Position numbers and translations under genes: made by a program
Notes under the pieces: model-generated
Seen by the model: only the letters and a program-made list of their open reading frames with translations
Databases searched by the model: none
What the model was told of the DNA's origin: nothing
Part shown: positions 26,961-36,863 of the stretch, piece after piece
Layout: each line of letters opens with the position of its first letter
How positions within the stretch are numbered: position 1 is the first letter of the stretch
Assembly (NCBI RefSeq): GCF_000745345.1
Contig: NZ_JQNR01000005.1
Span: 248,001-312,000, forward strand
Direction of reading: 5' to 3'
From: Actinacidiphila yeochonensis CN732
Lineage (GTDB): Bacteria; Actinomycetota; Actinomycetes; Streptomycetales; Streptomycetaceae
DNA length: 64,000 nucleotides

Positions 26961-27653
26961 ATGTCCGGATTGATCGACACGACGGAGATGTATCTCCGCA
27001 CCATCCTGGAGCTGGAGGAGGAGGGTGTGGTCCCCATGCGCGCCCGAATCGCCGAACGGCTCGACCAGAGCGGGCCCACGGTCTCCCAGACCGTGGCGCG
27101 GATGGAGCGGGACGGGCTGCTGCACGTGGCCGGCGACCGCCACCTGGAGCTGACCGACGAGGGCCGGCGCAGCGCGACGCGGGTGATGCGCAAGCACCGG
27201 ATCGCGGAGTGCCTGCTGGTCGACGTGATCGGCCTGGAGTGGGAGCAGGTGCACGCCGAGGCGTGCCGCTGGGAGCACGTGATGAGCGAGGCCGTGGAGC
27301 GGCGGGTGCTGGAGCTGCTGCGGCATCCCACCGAGTCGCCCTACGGCAACCCCATCCCGGGGCTTGAGGAGCTGGGCGCCTCCGGCGAGGCCGATCCCTT
27401 CCTGGAGGAGGGCATGGTCAGCCTCACGGAGCTGACACCGGGCGCCTCGGGGGCCAGCGTGGTGGTGCGCCGCATCGGCGAGCCGATCCAGATGGACGAG
27501 CAGGTCATGCACACCCTGCGGCGGGCGGGCGTGCAGCCCGGTTCCGTGGTGAGCGTCACCAGCTCCCCCGGCGGCGTTCTGGTCGGCAGCGGCGGCGAGG
27601 CCGCCGAGCTGGACGCGGAGATCGCCTCCCACGTGTTCGTCGCCAAGGTGTAG
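26961..27653 (+). CDS. dmdR1: DtxR/IdeR-family iron-dependent repressor DmdR1
   Basis: 230 residues, full length for the family. The winged HTH (residues 1-70: IDTTEMYLRTILELEEEGVVPMRARIAERLDQSGPTVSQTVARMERDGLL) is followed by the metal-binding/dimer domain with M-R-K-H-R-I-A-E, D-V-I-G-L-E-W, C-R-W-E-H-V-M-S and the signature HPTESPYGNPIPG. The C-terminal SH3-like domain spans ~150-230. With Fe(II) it represses siderophore and iron-uptake genes. ATG 26961 is preceded by GAGGGG. The adjacent SIS and hydrolase genes match what I recall of the S. coelicolor dmdR1 neighbourhood. Confidence 0.93.
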   Translation: MSGLIDTTEMYLRTILELEEEGVVPMRARIAERLDQSGPTVSQTVARMERDGLLHVAGDRHLELTDEGRRSATRVMRKHRIAECLLVDVIGLEWEQVHAEACRWEHVMSEAVERRVLELLRHPTESPYGNPIPGLEELGASGEADPFLEEGMVSLTELTPGASGASVVVRRIGEPIQMDEQVMHTLRRAGVQPGSVVSVTSSPGGVLVGSGGEAAELDAEIASHVFVAKV

Positions 27654-27772
27654 CGGAGCGGCACGGAGGTCAGCGGGTCGGCGGGCGGGGCGCTCCGGGC
27701 GTCGGGGCGGCCCGCCCGCGGACTTCGCGCCCCGCGTCCGCCCGCACCTTCCGTCCGCACCCGCTCCCTGCA

Positions 27773-27796
27773 CCGTGCACCGTGCACCGTGCACCC
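27773..27796. repeat. GTGCACC short tandem repeat
   Basis: Several back-to-back copies of the 7-nt unit GTGCACC lie ~120 bp after the dmdR1 stop. Beyond it, 28075-28215 is a patch of degenerate CCGGGTCCA / CCGGATTCC repeats. Apart from the small ORF, no gene is visible between 27654 and 28296. Confidence 0.55.
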
Positions 27797-27854
27797 GCTC
27801 TGAACTGCGGAAACGGCGCGCTCAGCCGGGCTTTCCGGGAATCGCGAAAATCAC

Positions 27855-27884
27855 TTGTCCTGGCCGCCGGTTCCTTTTTAGGGT
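27855..27884 (+). promoter_or_regulatory. Consensus-like vegetative promoter
   Basis: TTGTCC (27855-27860), 18-bp spacer, TAGGGT (27879-27884): close to the HrdB-type promoter pattern of Streptomyces. It points to the small ORF at 27917. Confidence 0.6.
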
Positions 27885-27916
27885 GGCGGTACACATGAAG
27901 GGAGGTGGTCTGACGC

Positions 27917-27955
27917 ATGAAGTGCACTCGGACACGTGAGGTGACTGCGGGCTAG
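27917..27955 (+). CDS. Tiny ORF with own promoter and strong RBS
   Basis: 12 codons plus TAG: MKCTRTREVTAG. A GGAGGTGG ribosome site at 27901-27908 sits eight bases before the ATG, and a consensus-like promoter ends 32 bp upstream. No plus-strand gene follows for 1.7 kb, and pdxH lies on the other strand, so it is not an obvious leader of a downstream gene. It could be a real micropeptide, a remnant leader whose gene was lost by rearrangement, or part of a small RNA. Unrecognised. Confidence 0.4.
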   Translation: MKCTRTREVTAG

Positions 27956-28296
27956 CACCGCGCACTCGGCGTGCGAGACGCTCGCCAATCCCACGCAGTA
28001 CACCCGACCCGCGGGCTCGTCGGACTTGTCCGGCCGGTGCCCGGAGCCACCCGGCTCCGGGAAGCAGCCCGCGGGTTGTCCTTTTCCCAGGTTTTCCAGG
28101 GTTTCCCGGATTCCGCGGATTCCCCGGGTCCACCGGGTCCACCGATTCGCCCGGCTTACGCGGTTCTCCCGGACCCGGTTCTCTCCGGATTCCCGGCTCC
28201 CCCGGTCCCCGCACTCCCCGCTGTGCCGTCCGGCCGGGCCCGCGGCGCCGGCCCGCCGCACCGCATCCGCATCCGTACCGCGCCCGCGCCCCGCGC

Positions 28297-28932
28297 TCAG
28301 GGAGCCAGCCGCTCCACCCGCCAGCCGTCCCCGTCCGCGGCGAACCGCAGCCGGTCGTGCAGCCGGTTCTCCCGGCCCTGCCAGAACTCGACGGTCCTGG
28401 GCCGCACCCGGAAGCCGCCCCACTCCTGGGGCACCGGCACCGGGGTGCCCTCCGGCCAGCGGGCGGCGACCTCCTCGTACCGCTGCTCCAGTTCCTCGCG
28501 CGCCGCGACCACGGTGGACTGCGGGCTGGCGTGGGCGCCCAGCTGGGAGCCGTGCGGGCGGCTGTGGAAGTAGTCGGCCGTCTCCCCCTCGGCGATCCGG
28601 ACCGCGTCGCCGCAGACGATCACTTGGCGGGCGATGGGGTGCCAGGGGAAGAGCAGCGCGACGTGCGGGTTCGCGGCCAGCTCCCGCCCCTTGCGGGAGC
28701 GGTAGTTGGTGAAGAAGACGAAGCCGCGCGGGTCGTAGCCCTTGAGCAGCACCGTGCGGGAGCTGGGGACGCCCTCCGCGTCGGCGGTGGAGACGACCAT
28801 GGCGTTCGGCTCGGCGAGCAGGCCGGCGCCCGTGGCACGGACGGCGTCGGCGAACCAGCGGGCGAACTGCTCGTACGGGTCGGACGCGAGCTCGTTCTCC
28901 TCCAGGCCGGCGGAACGGTACTGGCGGCGCAT
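28297..28932 (-). CDS. pdxH: Pyridoxamine 5'-phosphate oxidase
   Basis: At least 211 residues. It oxidises pyridoxamine/pyridoxine 5'-phosphate to PLP with FMN. Family motifs: [53 protein letters not shown] (FMN/substrate binding), [26 protein letters not shown], and the C-terminal [13 protein letters not shown] with the substrate-binding RLHDR. The start is uncertain: ATG 28932 leaves almost no N-terminal arm, and the only other in-frame start nearby is GTG 29181, which adds a Gly/Arg-rich extension of 83 residues. An undetected frame break near the N-terminus is possible. Confidence 0.88.
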   Translation of the reverse strand: MRRQYRSAGLEENELASDPYEQFARWFADAVRATGAGLLAEPNAMVVSTADAEGVPSSRTVLLKGYDPRGFVFFTNYRSRKGRELAANPHVALLFPWHPIARQVIVCGDAVRIAEGETADYFHSRPHGSQLGAHASPQSTVVAAREELEQRYEEVAARWPEGTPVPVPQEWGGFRVRPRTVEFWQGRENRLHDRLRFAADGDGWRVERLAP

Positions 28933-29400
28933 GACGGCGGGGTCGACGTCCTCGACCCTCAGGTCCTCGGCCGGCCGCGCGCCGGCTCCGGCGGCGCCCT
29001 GGTCCGGGCCCGGGAGACGCCCGGCCGGCGCCCCCGTGGCACCCCGGCCCCGCCGGGCCAGATGCCCCGGCTCCCGGCCGGGCTCCCAGCCGGTGGGGCG
29101 GCCGGCGCGCAGGCCCTCGCCCTCGCCCGTTCCGCGCTCGGACCCGTTCCCCTGCTGGCGTCGCTGCTGTCGTTCGTGCACGTCGCCATCTTGCTCGATG
29201 GCGCCGGGTGATGTGAGGGTGCGGCTGTTCGACGTGCGGTGCCGGACCGCTTCGTGTATGCGGGTACGACGGCTTCGTGTACGCGGGTGCGGCGGCCTCC
29301 CGAGCGCCTGTCCCGCCCCTCCGGGGAGACCGCACTGCCCCGCCCCGCCCGAACTCCGTTCACTCGCAAGGGGAGTTGGCGAGCCCGGTGCCGGCCCGCC

Positions 29401-29530
29401 GAACCCGCCTGTCCCAGCTCGCCGTTCCCGGACGCCCCGGCCCCGAACCCGCCTGTCCCGGCCCGCCGTTCCGAACGCCCCGGCCCCGAACCCGCCCGCC
29501 CCGGCGCGCCGTTCCGAACGCCCGGCCCGC
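29401..29530. repeat. 43-44-bp tandem repeat, about three copies
   Basis: Three degenerate copies, starting at 29401, 29445 and 29488, each with GAACCCGCC, a C-rich middle and CGCCGTTCC. They lie in the ~750-bp gap between divergent pdxH and serC. No gene is visible there. Confidence 0.65.
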
Positions 29531-29622
29531 CGTTCCGGTCCCGTCCGGCGCCCCCGCGCACGCCGGCGCGGCCGCCGGGTGCGCTCTCCGGCACCCCGCC
29601 ACGCTCTCGCACCGGAGGGTGA

Positions 29623-30804
<1,182 letters not shown>

Positions 30805-30824
30805 GGCGCACCCGAGCCTGGCGC

Positions 30825-30862
30825 CGCAGGGCCGCCGCACCGCGAGGTGCGGCGGCCCTGCG
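30825..30862. terminator. serC terminator, 17-bp perfect stem
   Basis: Arms 30825-30841 and 30846-30862 pair perfectly around the tetraloop GCGA, 20 bp after the serC stop. Confidence 0.87.
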
Positions 30863-31015
30863 CGTTCTCCCGAGGCACCGCCCGCTCCGCCCGGGCCTGC
30901 GGGGACGCGAAGTCCGTTCCCGGGTCGCGGCTCGGCGTCCCCCGCCGTCCGCCCCGCCGTGCGGCGAGCGGGGAACCCGGCGCCGGCAGTCCGGGCCGTA
31001 CGGGACGCCGGCAGC

Positions 31016-31584
31016 GTGATCGAGCGGGACGCCGCGGTGCGGATCGTCGAGGAAGGGCTGGAACGCGACGACCGGCGGTGGCTGCCTGCGGGGCTCGACC
31101 CGATGCGCGTGGCGGTGTGGCACGTCGAGCGGCGCGAGCTGGTGCGGATCGTCGTCCGGACTTCCGAGGAGTATCCGCGCACCCGGAACCCGGACTTCCC
31201 GCTGGCCGGGAACGGGCCGTTCCGTGTCGACCGCCTCGACGGGAACCCGCGTCGGACCGGTGCCGTCTCCGCGTTGACCGTGCGGGGGGAGGCGGACTAC
31301 CGGGCCCGTGTCCGAGGGCAGGCCGCGCGGACCGCGGTGGACGACCTGCACGACGAGGTCCGGGCGGTGGCGGATGCCCGCGGGGGGTGCCCGCCACGCG
31401 CCTCCCGCGCCGGAGACCGCCCGTACTCTCCCCCGCCCGGGCCGTCGAGTACGTGACCGCCTTGCGGCAGGGCGACGCTCCGGCGCACCTCGTGGCGGTC
31501 ACCTCCGGAGAGCTGGCGCCGCCTGTCGAACCGGCCCTGTCCGTGCGGACCGTCCGCGGAGCGGAGCACCGCCGGGACGTCTGA
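31016..31584 (+). pseudogene. YrhB/Imm35-like immunity-type protein, split by a frame break
   Basis: The first part, from GTG 31016 ([22 protein letters not shown] ... [43 protein letters not shown]), fits the YrhB (Imm35-like) family. The expected C-terminus (SPARAVEYVTALRQGDAPAHLVAVTSGEL) lies in another frame and ends at 31584. One missing base near the G6 run at about 31380-31386 joins them into a ~189-residue protein. No toxin gene is adjacent. Either a sequence error or a recent pseudogene. Confidence 0.6.
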
Positions 31585-31634
31585 GCACCGTCCGCTCCCC
31601 GACCGCCGGTCGGCCGCCTGGTGTCCGCTGCGGG

Positions 31635-32705
31635 CTACCCGTTGCGGCGGCCGCGGCGCAGCACCTTGCTGACGTAGAAGCCGCCGAGGCCGAAGACCAC
31701 CAGCAGGAGGAAACCGAGCGCCTTGCTGCCGGCACTGGCCTTCGGGGCTGTCACGCCGCTGCCCGTGGAGGCGCCGGAGGACGTGCCGGAGGACGTGCCC
31801 GGCGCGGTGGTGGTGCTCGGGGTGGCGGACGGCGAGGCGGCGGCGTCGTCGGGCAGGTCGGCGCCGCTGAGGGACTCGCGCCACACCGCGCTGTCCTTGC
31901 CCTCGCTGCCGAACATCAGGGCCCGCCCGTCCGGGGTGAAGGCCACCGACTCGCCCTGCGGCTGTACGGGGACGTCGAGTTGGCCCGCCTGGTGGGGCCG
32001 GTCGCCGCTCCACCGGTAGTCCGTGGCCCAGAAGTAGCCGCGCAGCACCAGGCGGCTGCCGTCGGGCGAGAACGCCCCGTCGGTGACCCAGGGGACGTCG
32101 CCGATGGAGTGGAAGACGTTGACGCCGGAGGCGCTGAGCCGGGCGGGGCCCTCGTAGAGGTGGCCGCCGTCCTCCTTCTTGCTGGCGATGTAGACGCGCC
32201 CGGTCCGGGGCTGCACCATCAGCGCCTCGGCGTTGCGCGGCCCGTCGGCGTACTGGACGGTGTAACGCGTGGCGTCGACGGTCTGGTCGGCCAGGGTGCG
32301 GGGTTCCGGGAACCGGTAGATCCACACCTCGGACCAGGCGCCGTCGAGGTTGTCGCCGATGTCGCCGAGGTAGAGGTCGCCGTCGGGCCCGATGGAGATG
32401 GCCTCGGCGTCGCGCGGGTGCACCCCGCGCAGGGTGAGCGTGGCGACGGTCCTGCCGGTGGCCGCGTCGATCCCGTAGACGTACGGGCCGTCGCCGCTGT
32501 CGTTGTGCGTCCAGTACACGCCGGGGTGCAGGCGGCTGGCGACCAGGCCGCTGGACTCGGTGATCCGCGGGTCGCTGATCCGGAAGGCCACGTCGGGCCC
32601 GCTGGCGGCGGCGGGCAGGGCGGGCAGGCAGGCCAGGGCAACGGCGGCGCACGCGGCGGCCGTTCGGGGAACCAGGCGCGGGAGCGGGCGGCGGGGCAGG
32701 CGCAT
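31635..32705 (-). CDS. Exported beta-propeller-like protein with C-terminal anchor
   Basis: 356 residues. It has a signal peptide (AAACAAVALACLPALPAAASG), then a ~250-residue repeat region typical of a WD40/NHL-like propeller (RITESSGLVASRLHPGVYWTHNDSGD, AISIGPDGDLYLGDIGDN, GAFSPDGSRLVLRGYFWATDYRW, VAFTPDGRALMFGSEGKD). A Ser/Thr/Pro stalk and one membrane helix with a basic tail follow (LGFLLLVVFGLGGFYVSKVLRRGRRNG). It is probably displayed outside the membrane; ligand unknown. Confidence 0.8.
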   Translation of the reverse strand: MRLPRRPLPRLVPRTAAACAAVALACLPALPAAASGPDVAFRISDPRITESSGLVASRLHPGVYWTHNDSGDGPYVYGIDAATGRTVATLTLRGVHPRDAEAISIGPDGDLYLGDIGDNLDGAWSEVWIYRFPEPRTLADQTVDATRYTVQYADGPRNAEALMVQPRTGRVYIASKKEDGGHLYEGPARLSASGVNVFHSIGDVPWVTDGAFSPDGSRLVLRGYFWATDYRWSGDRPHQAGQLDVPVQPQGESVAFTPDGRALMFGSEGKDSAVWRESLSGADLPDDAAASPSATPSTTTAPGTSSGTSSGASTGSGVTAPKASAGSKALGFLLLVVFGLGGFYVSKVLRRGRRNG

Positions 32706-32785
32706 GGGCCCAGCCTCCCATCCCCCCGTCCCCGCCCGCGCCGAGGGGCGTGGGCCCTCCCGCCTCCCCCGGCCGCGGCGGCGTG

Positions 32786-32833
32786 CCCGGGAGCCCGGGG
32801 CCCGGGAGCCCGGGGCCCGGGGCCCGGGGCCCG
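32786..32833. repeat. CCCGGG-rich simple repeat
   Basis: Repeated GGGAGCCC / GGGGCCC blocks between the propeller gene start and the aldo/keto reductase stop. It can fold into many alternative hairpins and may act as a loose terminator. Confidence 0.55.
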
Positions 32834-32911
32834 GCGCAGCCGTCCACAGGGGCGGGACGGCGGCGCCGGGCGGAGCTCACCCGGGAACGCGACCGGGGCG
32901 GGCCGGGTCCG

Positions 32912-33907
32912 TCACCAGGCGAAGGACTCCGGGGAGGCACCGGGGCCGGGGAAGATCTCGTCGAGCGCCGCGAGGAACTCCTCGCTGAGGTCGAGCGAGA
33001 CCGCCCGCACCGCGGAGTCGAACTGCTCGCGCAGCCGGGGGCCGACGATCGGGCCGGTCACGCCGGGCCGGGTCAGCAGCCAGGCCAGGCCCACCTCGCC
33101 GGGGTCGAGGCCGAACTTGTCGCACAGGTCCTCGTACGCCTGGACGCGGGCGCGCTCGTCGGACGACTTCAGCGCGTCCGCCGAACGGCCGACGGCGGAG
33201 CGGTCCCCGCCGCCCTCGCGCTCCTTGCGCAGCGCGCCGCCCAGCAGCCCGCCCTGCAGCGGCGACCACGGGATGACGCCCAGCCCGTAGTGCTGGGCGG
33301 CCGGGATGACCTCCATCTCGGCGTCCCGGGCGGCCAGGTTGTACAGGCACTGCTCGCTGACCAGGCCGAGCGAACCGCGCCGGGCGGCGGCCTCGTTGGC
33401 CCGCGCGATGTGCCAGCCGGCGAAGTTGCTGGAGCCGGCGTAGAGGATCTTGCCCTGCTGGACCAGGACGTCGACGGCCTGCCAGATCTCCTCCCACGGC
33501 GTGTTCCGGTCCACGTGGTGGAACTGGTAGACGTCGATGTGGTCGGTGCGCAGCCGCCGCAGGCTGTCCTCGACGGCGCGGCGGATGTGCAGCGCGGAGA
33601 GCAGTCCCTCGTTCGGCCAGGGGGCGTCGTCGGCGGACATGTCGCCGTAGACCTTGGTGGCCAGGACGGTCTTCTCGCGGCGGCCGCCGCCCTGGGCGAA
33701 CCAGCTGCCGATGATCTCCTCGGTGCGGCCCTTGTACACGGGCCGGCCGTAGACGTTGGCGGTGTCGAAGTAGTTGACGCCGGCTTCGAGGGCCGCGTCC
33801 ATGATGCCGTGGCTGTCGGCCTCGTCGGTCCGCGGGCCGAAGTTCATGGTGCCGAGGACCAGGCGACTGACCTTCAGGCCGGTGCGGCCGAGCTGTGTGT
33901 ACTCCAT
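32912..33907 (-). CDS. Aldo/keto reductase
   Basis: 331 residues, NAD(P)H-dependent carbonyl reductase fold (TIM barrel). The catalytic tetrad is visible: Asp and Tyr in FDTANVYG (~50-55), Lys in LATKVYG (~84), His in YQFHHVD (~128). Cofactor-binding GSSNFAGWHI and the C-terminal VTGPIVGPRLREQFD are typical. It resembles the YajO/YvgN-type general stress reductases. A MerR-type operator sits just upstream. Confidence 0.9.
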   Translation of the reverse strand: MEYTQLGRTGLKVSRLVLGTMNFGPRTDEADSHGIMDAALEAGVNYFDTANVYGRPVYKGRTEEIIGSWFAQGGGRREKTVLATKVYGDMSADDAPWPNEGLLSALHIRRAVEDSLRRLRTDHIDVYQFHHVDRNTPWEEIWQAVDVLVQQGKILYAGSSNFAGWHIARANEAAARRGSLGLVSEQCLYNLAARDAEMEVIPAAQHYGLGVIPWSPLQGGLLGGALRKEREGGGDRSAVGRSADALKSSDERARVQAYEDLCDKFGLDPGEVGLAWLLTRPGVTGPIVGPRLREQFDSAVRAVSLDLSEEFLAALDEIFPGPGASPESFAW

Positions 33908-33925
33908 GGCTCCCCACCCAAGCTC

Positions 33926-33941
33926 TTGGAGTGCGCTCCAA
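33926..33941. promoter_or_regulatory. MerR-family (NmlR/AdhR-like) operator
   Basis: TTGGAG-TGCG-CTCCAA, a perfect 6-bp inverted repeat with 4-bp centre, about 20 bp upstream of the aldo/keto reductase ATG. The TTGGAGT/ACTCCAA pattern is known from MerR-type aldehyde-responsive regulators that control oxidoreductases. No merR gene is in the neighbourhood. Confidence 0.5.
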
Positions 33942-33990
33942 TCAACCCCCGCCGGGCGCGCGGCGGCGGCGTCTCGACAGGCGGGCGCCT

Positions 33991-34029
33991 CGGTCCTTCG
34001 GCGGTCGGTCCTTCGGCGGTCGGTCCTTG
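33991..34029. repeat. 15-bp tandem repeat, 2.7 copies
   Basis: Unit CGGTCCTTCGGCGGT starting at 33991, 34006 and (partial) 34021. No gene is visible in 33942-34231. Confidence 0.7.
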
Positions 34030-34231
34030 GGTGTCCCGCTGCCTCGGCGCTTCAGCGCCTGGGTGGCCGGGTGGCCGGGGATGCCCTGAGGGCCGCGGGG
34101 ACTCCGGACGGCGGGACGAGCTGGGGCGGTGCCGCCCGGGGCCGTGGGCCCGCGCTCGGCGCCGAGACGTCAGGCGCCCGGTGGCCGTCGGGCGCTCAGG
34201 GGCTCACTCAGGGGCTCGGGCTCTCAGGCGC

Positions 34232-34318
34232 TCAGCGGAAGGCTGCGGCGACGATGACGACGGCGAGCATGAGAACGAATGCCGCGGTCATGACGCGCGT
34301 GCGGGTCTTGGGGTCCAC
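34232..34318 (-). CDS. 28-residue membrane mini-protein
   Basis: GTG 34318 encodes MDPKTRTRVMTAAFVLMLA then VVIVAAAFR and a stop. One membrane helix with a basic N-terminus. It begins ten bases after the stop of the cyclic phosphodiesterase gene and reads in the same direction, within an MFS transporter operon. It resembles the small transporter-associated membrane peptides annotated in Streptomyces (I recall an SGM_5486 family); that assignment is tentative. The RBS is weak, so coupling to the upstream gene is likely. Confidence 0.5.
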   Translation of the reverse strand: MDPKTRTRVMTAAFVLMLAVVIVAAAFR

Positions 34319-34327
34319 GGTTCGAGG

Positions 34328-35029
34328 TTAACCGGCCGCGCGGGGTCCTCCTGCCCCCGGGTCCGCCTCGGCGCTGCCCGGGGCCTCGGCGCCGCCGTCC
34401 CCGTACGGGCTGCCGGGGCCCGGCCCGCCCGGGGTGTCCGGCTGCTCCCCGGCGCCCGAGGGGCGGCCGAGCGGCCAGGACGCGGCGACCTCGTACCGGG
34501 GCCGCTCCCCCGGCGCCCCGGACCGCGGCGGCACGCTGACGACCAGAGCGGCCTCCCCGACCTCCCACGGCGTGCCCTCGAAAGAGGCCAGCTCCTCGGC
34601 GAAGGGGCCCAGCCGGACGGACGCCGAGCGGGCCGTGCGGGCGAGGGTGAGGTGGGAGCGGAAAGGGTGCCCCTCGTCGGCGGGCGCCCCGGCGCGGCGC
34701 GCGCCGGCCCGCAGCGAGCGGGCCAGGCCCTCAAGGGCCGCGCGCTCGCCGGCGGCGGCCGTCCACAGGACGTGGTCGCCGAACCGCCCGCCGCCGGCCA
34801 GCCGCAGCGTGTGCGGCGGGTGCCGGCGGGCGGCCCGCGCGAGCCGTTCGTCGAGGCCGGGGCGGACGGAGTCGGGCACCTCGCCGAGGAACGCCAGGGT
34901 GAGGTGCCAGTCCTCGGGGCGGGTCCAGCGCAGCCGGTCGGCGCCCGGCAGCCGGCGCAGCGGTGCCACGGCGGCGGCCAGTTCACGGACGGCGGCCGGG
35001 GGCGGCAGCACCGCGACGAAGAGCCTCAC
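34328..35029 (-). CDS. thpR: RNA 2',3'-cyclic phosphodiesterase (2H family)
   Basis: 233 residues. A 2H phosphoesterase with both catalytic His-x-Thr motifs: WHLTLAFLGEVP (~50) and SHLTLART (~125). RLFVAVLPPPAAVREL at the start is typical of ThpR (formerly LigT, 2'-5' RNA ligase). The last ~40 residues are Gly/Pro-rich and not part of the fold. GTG 35029 overlaps the MFS stop as GTGA, which fixes the start and shows coupling. Confidence 0.88.
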   Translation of the reverse strand: MRLFVAVLPPPAAVRELAAAVAPLRRLPGADRLRWTRPEDWHLTLAFLGEVPDSVRPGLDERLARAARRHPPHTLRLAGGGRFGDHVLWTAAAGERAALEGLARSLRAGARRAGAPADEGHPFRSHLTLARTARSASVRLGPFAEELASFEGTPWEVGEAALVVSVPPRSGAPGERPRYEVAASWPLGRPSGAGEQPDTPGGPGPGSPYGDGGAEAPGSAEADPGAGGPRAAG

Positions 35030-36792
35030 CGCCGTCCGCCCCCGATCGTCAACGGGCCCGGGCGGTCCCGCCGCGCCCGGCGCCCCGACGCTACCGGAGC
35101 CGGCCCCGGCGCGGCGGCCGACGCCCCGGCCGTCCGCGCTCCGGCCGCCCACGCCCCGTGTCCGGGGCCCTCAGGCCACCGACGTGACGCGGGCCCCGGA
35201 ACCAGGCGCGTCGATCCCGCCTGGACCGCCTGGACCTCCCGGGCCGTCCACACCATCCGGACGGTCCGTGTCGTCCGGCCCGACCGGACCGACCCGCCCG
35301 TCCCGCCGGTCGTGCGCCCGGCCCTCGGCGAGGCCGTCGGCGGTCCCGCCGTCGGAGTCCGGGCGTGCGGCGGCCTCCGGTGCGGCGTCCGAGCCGCCGC
35401 CGCGGGCCTCGGGGACGGCCGGCGCCTCGACGCCGGGGCCTCGGGGGCCGCGGGGACGTCGGAGCCCTCGGGCACCTCGCGCGGAACCAGGGCGACCAGG
35501 GGGCCGCCACCGGAGCGCCGCAGGTTCACCCGCAGCCGCAGCCCGCCGGACCGCGCCAGCACCACGCCGACCCCGGCCGCTCCCGCGACGCAGATCAGGC
35601 CGCCGCTGAGGAAGCCGACCCGGGCGCCGAAGTTGTCGGTGACCCAGCCCATGACCGGACCGCCGATCGGGGTGCCGCCGACGAAGACCATCATGTACAG
35701 GCTCATCACCCGGCCGCGCATGACCGGGTCGGTGGCCAGTTGGACGGTCGCGTTGGCGGTGGTGTTGAAGGTGAGGCCGAACACACCGATCGGCACCAGC
35801 AGCGCCGCGAAGATCCAGAACGTGGGGGCCAGCGAGGCCACCACCTCAAGCGTGCCGAAGAACATGGCGGCGGCCACCAGCATCCGCAGCCGGGTGCGGC
35901 TGCGCCGGGCGGCGAGCAGCGCGCCGATCAGCGAGCCGGCCGCCATCAGCGTGTTGAACAGGCCGTACGTGCCCGCGCCCGAGGAGAAGACCTTGTTGGC
36001 GAAGGCCGACAGCCAGATCGCGAAGTTGAAGCCGAAGGTGCCGATGAAACCGACCAGCACGATCGGCCAGATCAGCTCGGGCTTGCCCGCCACGTACCGC
36101 AGGCCCTCCCGCAGCTGCCCCTTGCCGCGCGGGGCGCGCTCGACGCGGTACAGCTCCGAGCTGCGCATCAGCAGCAGCCCGGTGATCGGGGCGATGAAGG
36201 ACAGCCCGTTGAAGAGGAACGCCCAGCCGCTGCCCACGGCGGTGATCAGCACGCCGGCGACGGCCGGGCCGATCAGCCGGGCGGACTGGAAGTTGGCGGA
36301 GTTCAGCGAGACCGCGTTGCGCACCTGCGCCGGCCCGACCATCTCCATCACGAAGGTCTGCCGGGTCGGGTTGTCGAGGACGGTGACCACGCCCAGCAGG
36401 AACGCGATGGCGTAGACGTGCCACACCTGGACCACGCCGCTGAGGGTGAGGGTGGCCAGCGCCAGCCCGAGCACGCCGAGGGCGGCCTGGGTGCACAGCA
36501 GCAGCCGGCGCTTGGGGTACCGGTCGGCTATGACGCCGCCGTAGAGCCCGAACAGCAGCATCGGCAGGAACTGGAGGGCGGTGGTGATGCCCACCGCGAA
36601 GGACGAGCCGGTGATGCTGAGCACCAGCCAGTCCTGGGCGATCCGCGACATCCAGGTGCCGGTGTTGGATATCACCGCACCGGTCGCGAAGAGCCGGTAG
36701 TTGCGGATCCTCAACGAGCTGAAGGTGCCCGTCTTCGTCTCCGCGGGACGGTCAGGTTCGGTTGCGGTTTCTGGTCCGGCTGCCGAACTCAA
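35026..36792 (-). CDS. MFS transporter with long C-terminal tail
   Basis: 588 residues, with ~11-12 membrane helices in the first ~430 and the signature GVIADRYPKRRLL in the loop after helix 2. It resembles the EntS/Bcr-type drug or siderophore exporters. The ~150-residue cytosolic tail is Pro/Arg/Gly-rich. I chose TTG 36792 because GGGGAGGCGAG lies before it at good spacing; the ATG at 36849 has no such site. A MarR gene lies directly upstream in the same direction, so that repressor may control it. Confidence 0.85.
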   Translation of the reverse strand: MSSAAGPETATEPDRPAETKTGTFSSLRIRNYRLFATGAVISNTGTWMSRIAQDWLVLSITGSSFAVGITTALQFLPMLLFGLYGGVIADRYPKRRLLLCTQAALGVLGLALATLTLSGVVQVWHVYAIAFLLGVVTVLDNPTRQTFVMEMVGPAQVRNAVSLNSANFQSARLIGPAVAGVLITAVGSGWAFLFNGLSFIAPITGLLLMRSSELYRVERAPRGKGQLREGLRYVAGKPELIWPIVLVGFIGTFGFNFAIWLSAFANKVFSSGAGTYGLFNTLMAAGSLIGALLAARRSRTRLRMLVAAAMFFGTLEVVASLAPTFWIFAALLVPIGVFGLTFNTTANATVQLATDPVMRGRVMSLYMMVFVGGTPIGGPVMGWVTDNFGARVGFLSGGLICVAGAAGVGVVLARSGGLRLRVNLRRSGGGPLVALVPREVPEGSDVPAAPEAPASRRRPSPRPAAAARTPHRRPPHARTPTAGPPTASPRAGRTTGGTGGSVRSGRTTRTVRMVWTAREVQAVQAGSTRLVPGPASRRWPEGPGHGAWAAGARTAGASAAAPGPAPVASGRRARRDRPGPLTIGGGRR

Positions 36793-36863
36793 TCGGTACT
36801 CGCCTCCCCTTCCTCGGGCGTCCCTCCGGGTGATCCCGGCCGGGTCCATCTCGGGTACTGCTC

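Noticed and set aside
27822-28214. Minus-strand frame with collagen-like Gly-x-y repeats (PGNPRNPGNPGKPGK)
   Set aside because: Produced by degenerate CCGGG/ATTCC simple repeats; no RBS, and the frame crosses the promoter of the small ORF.
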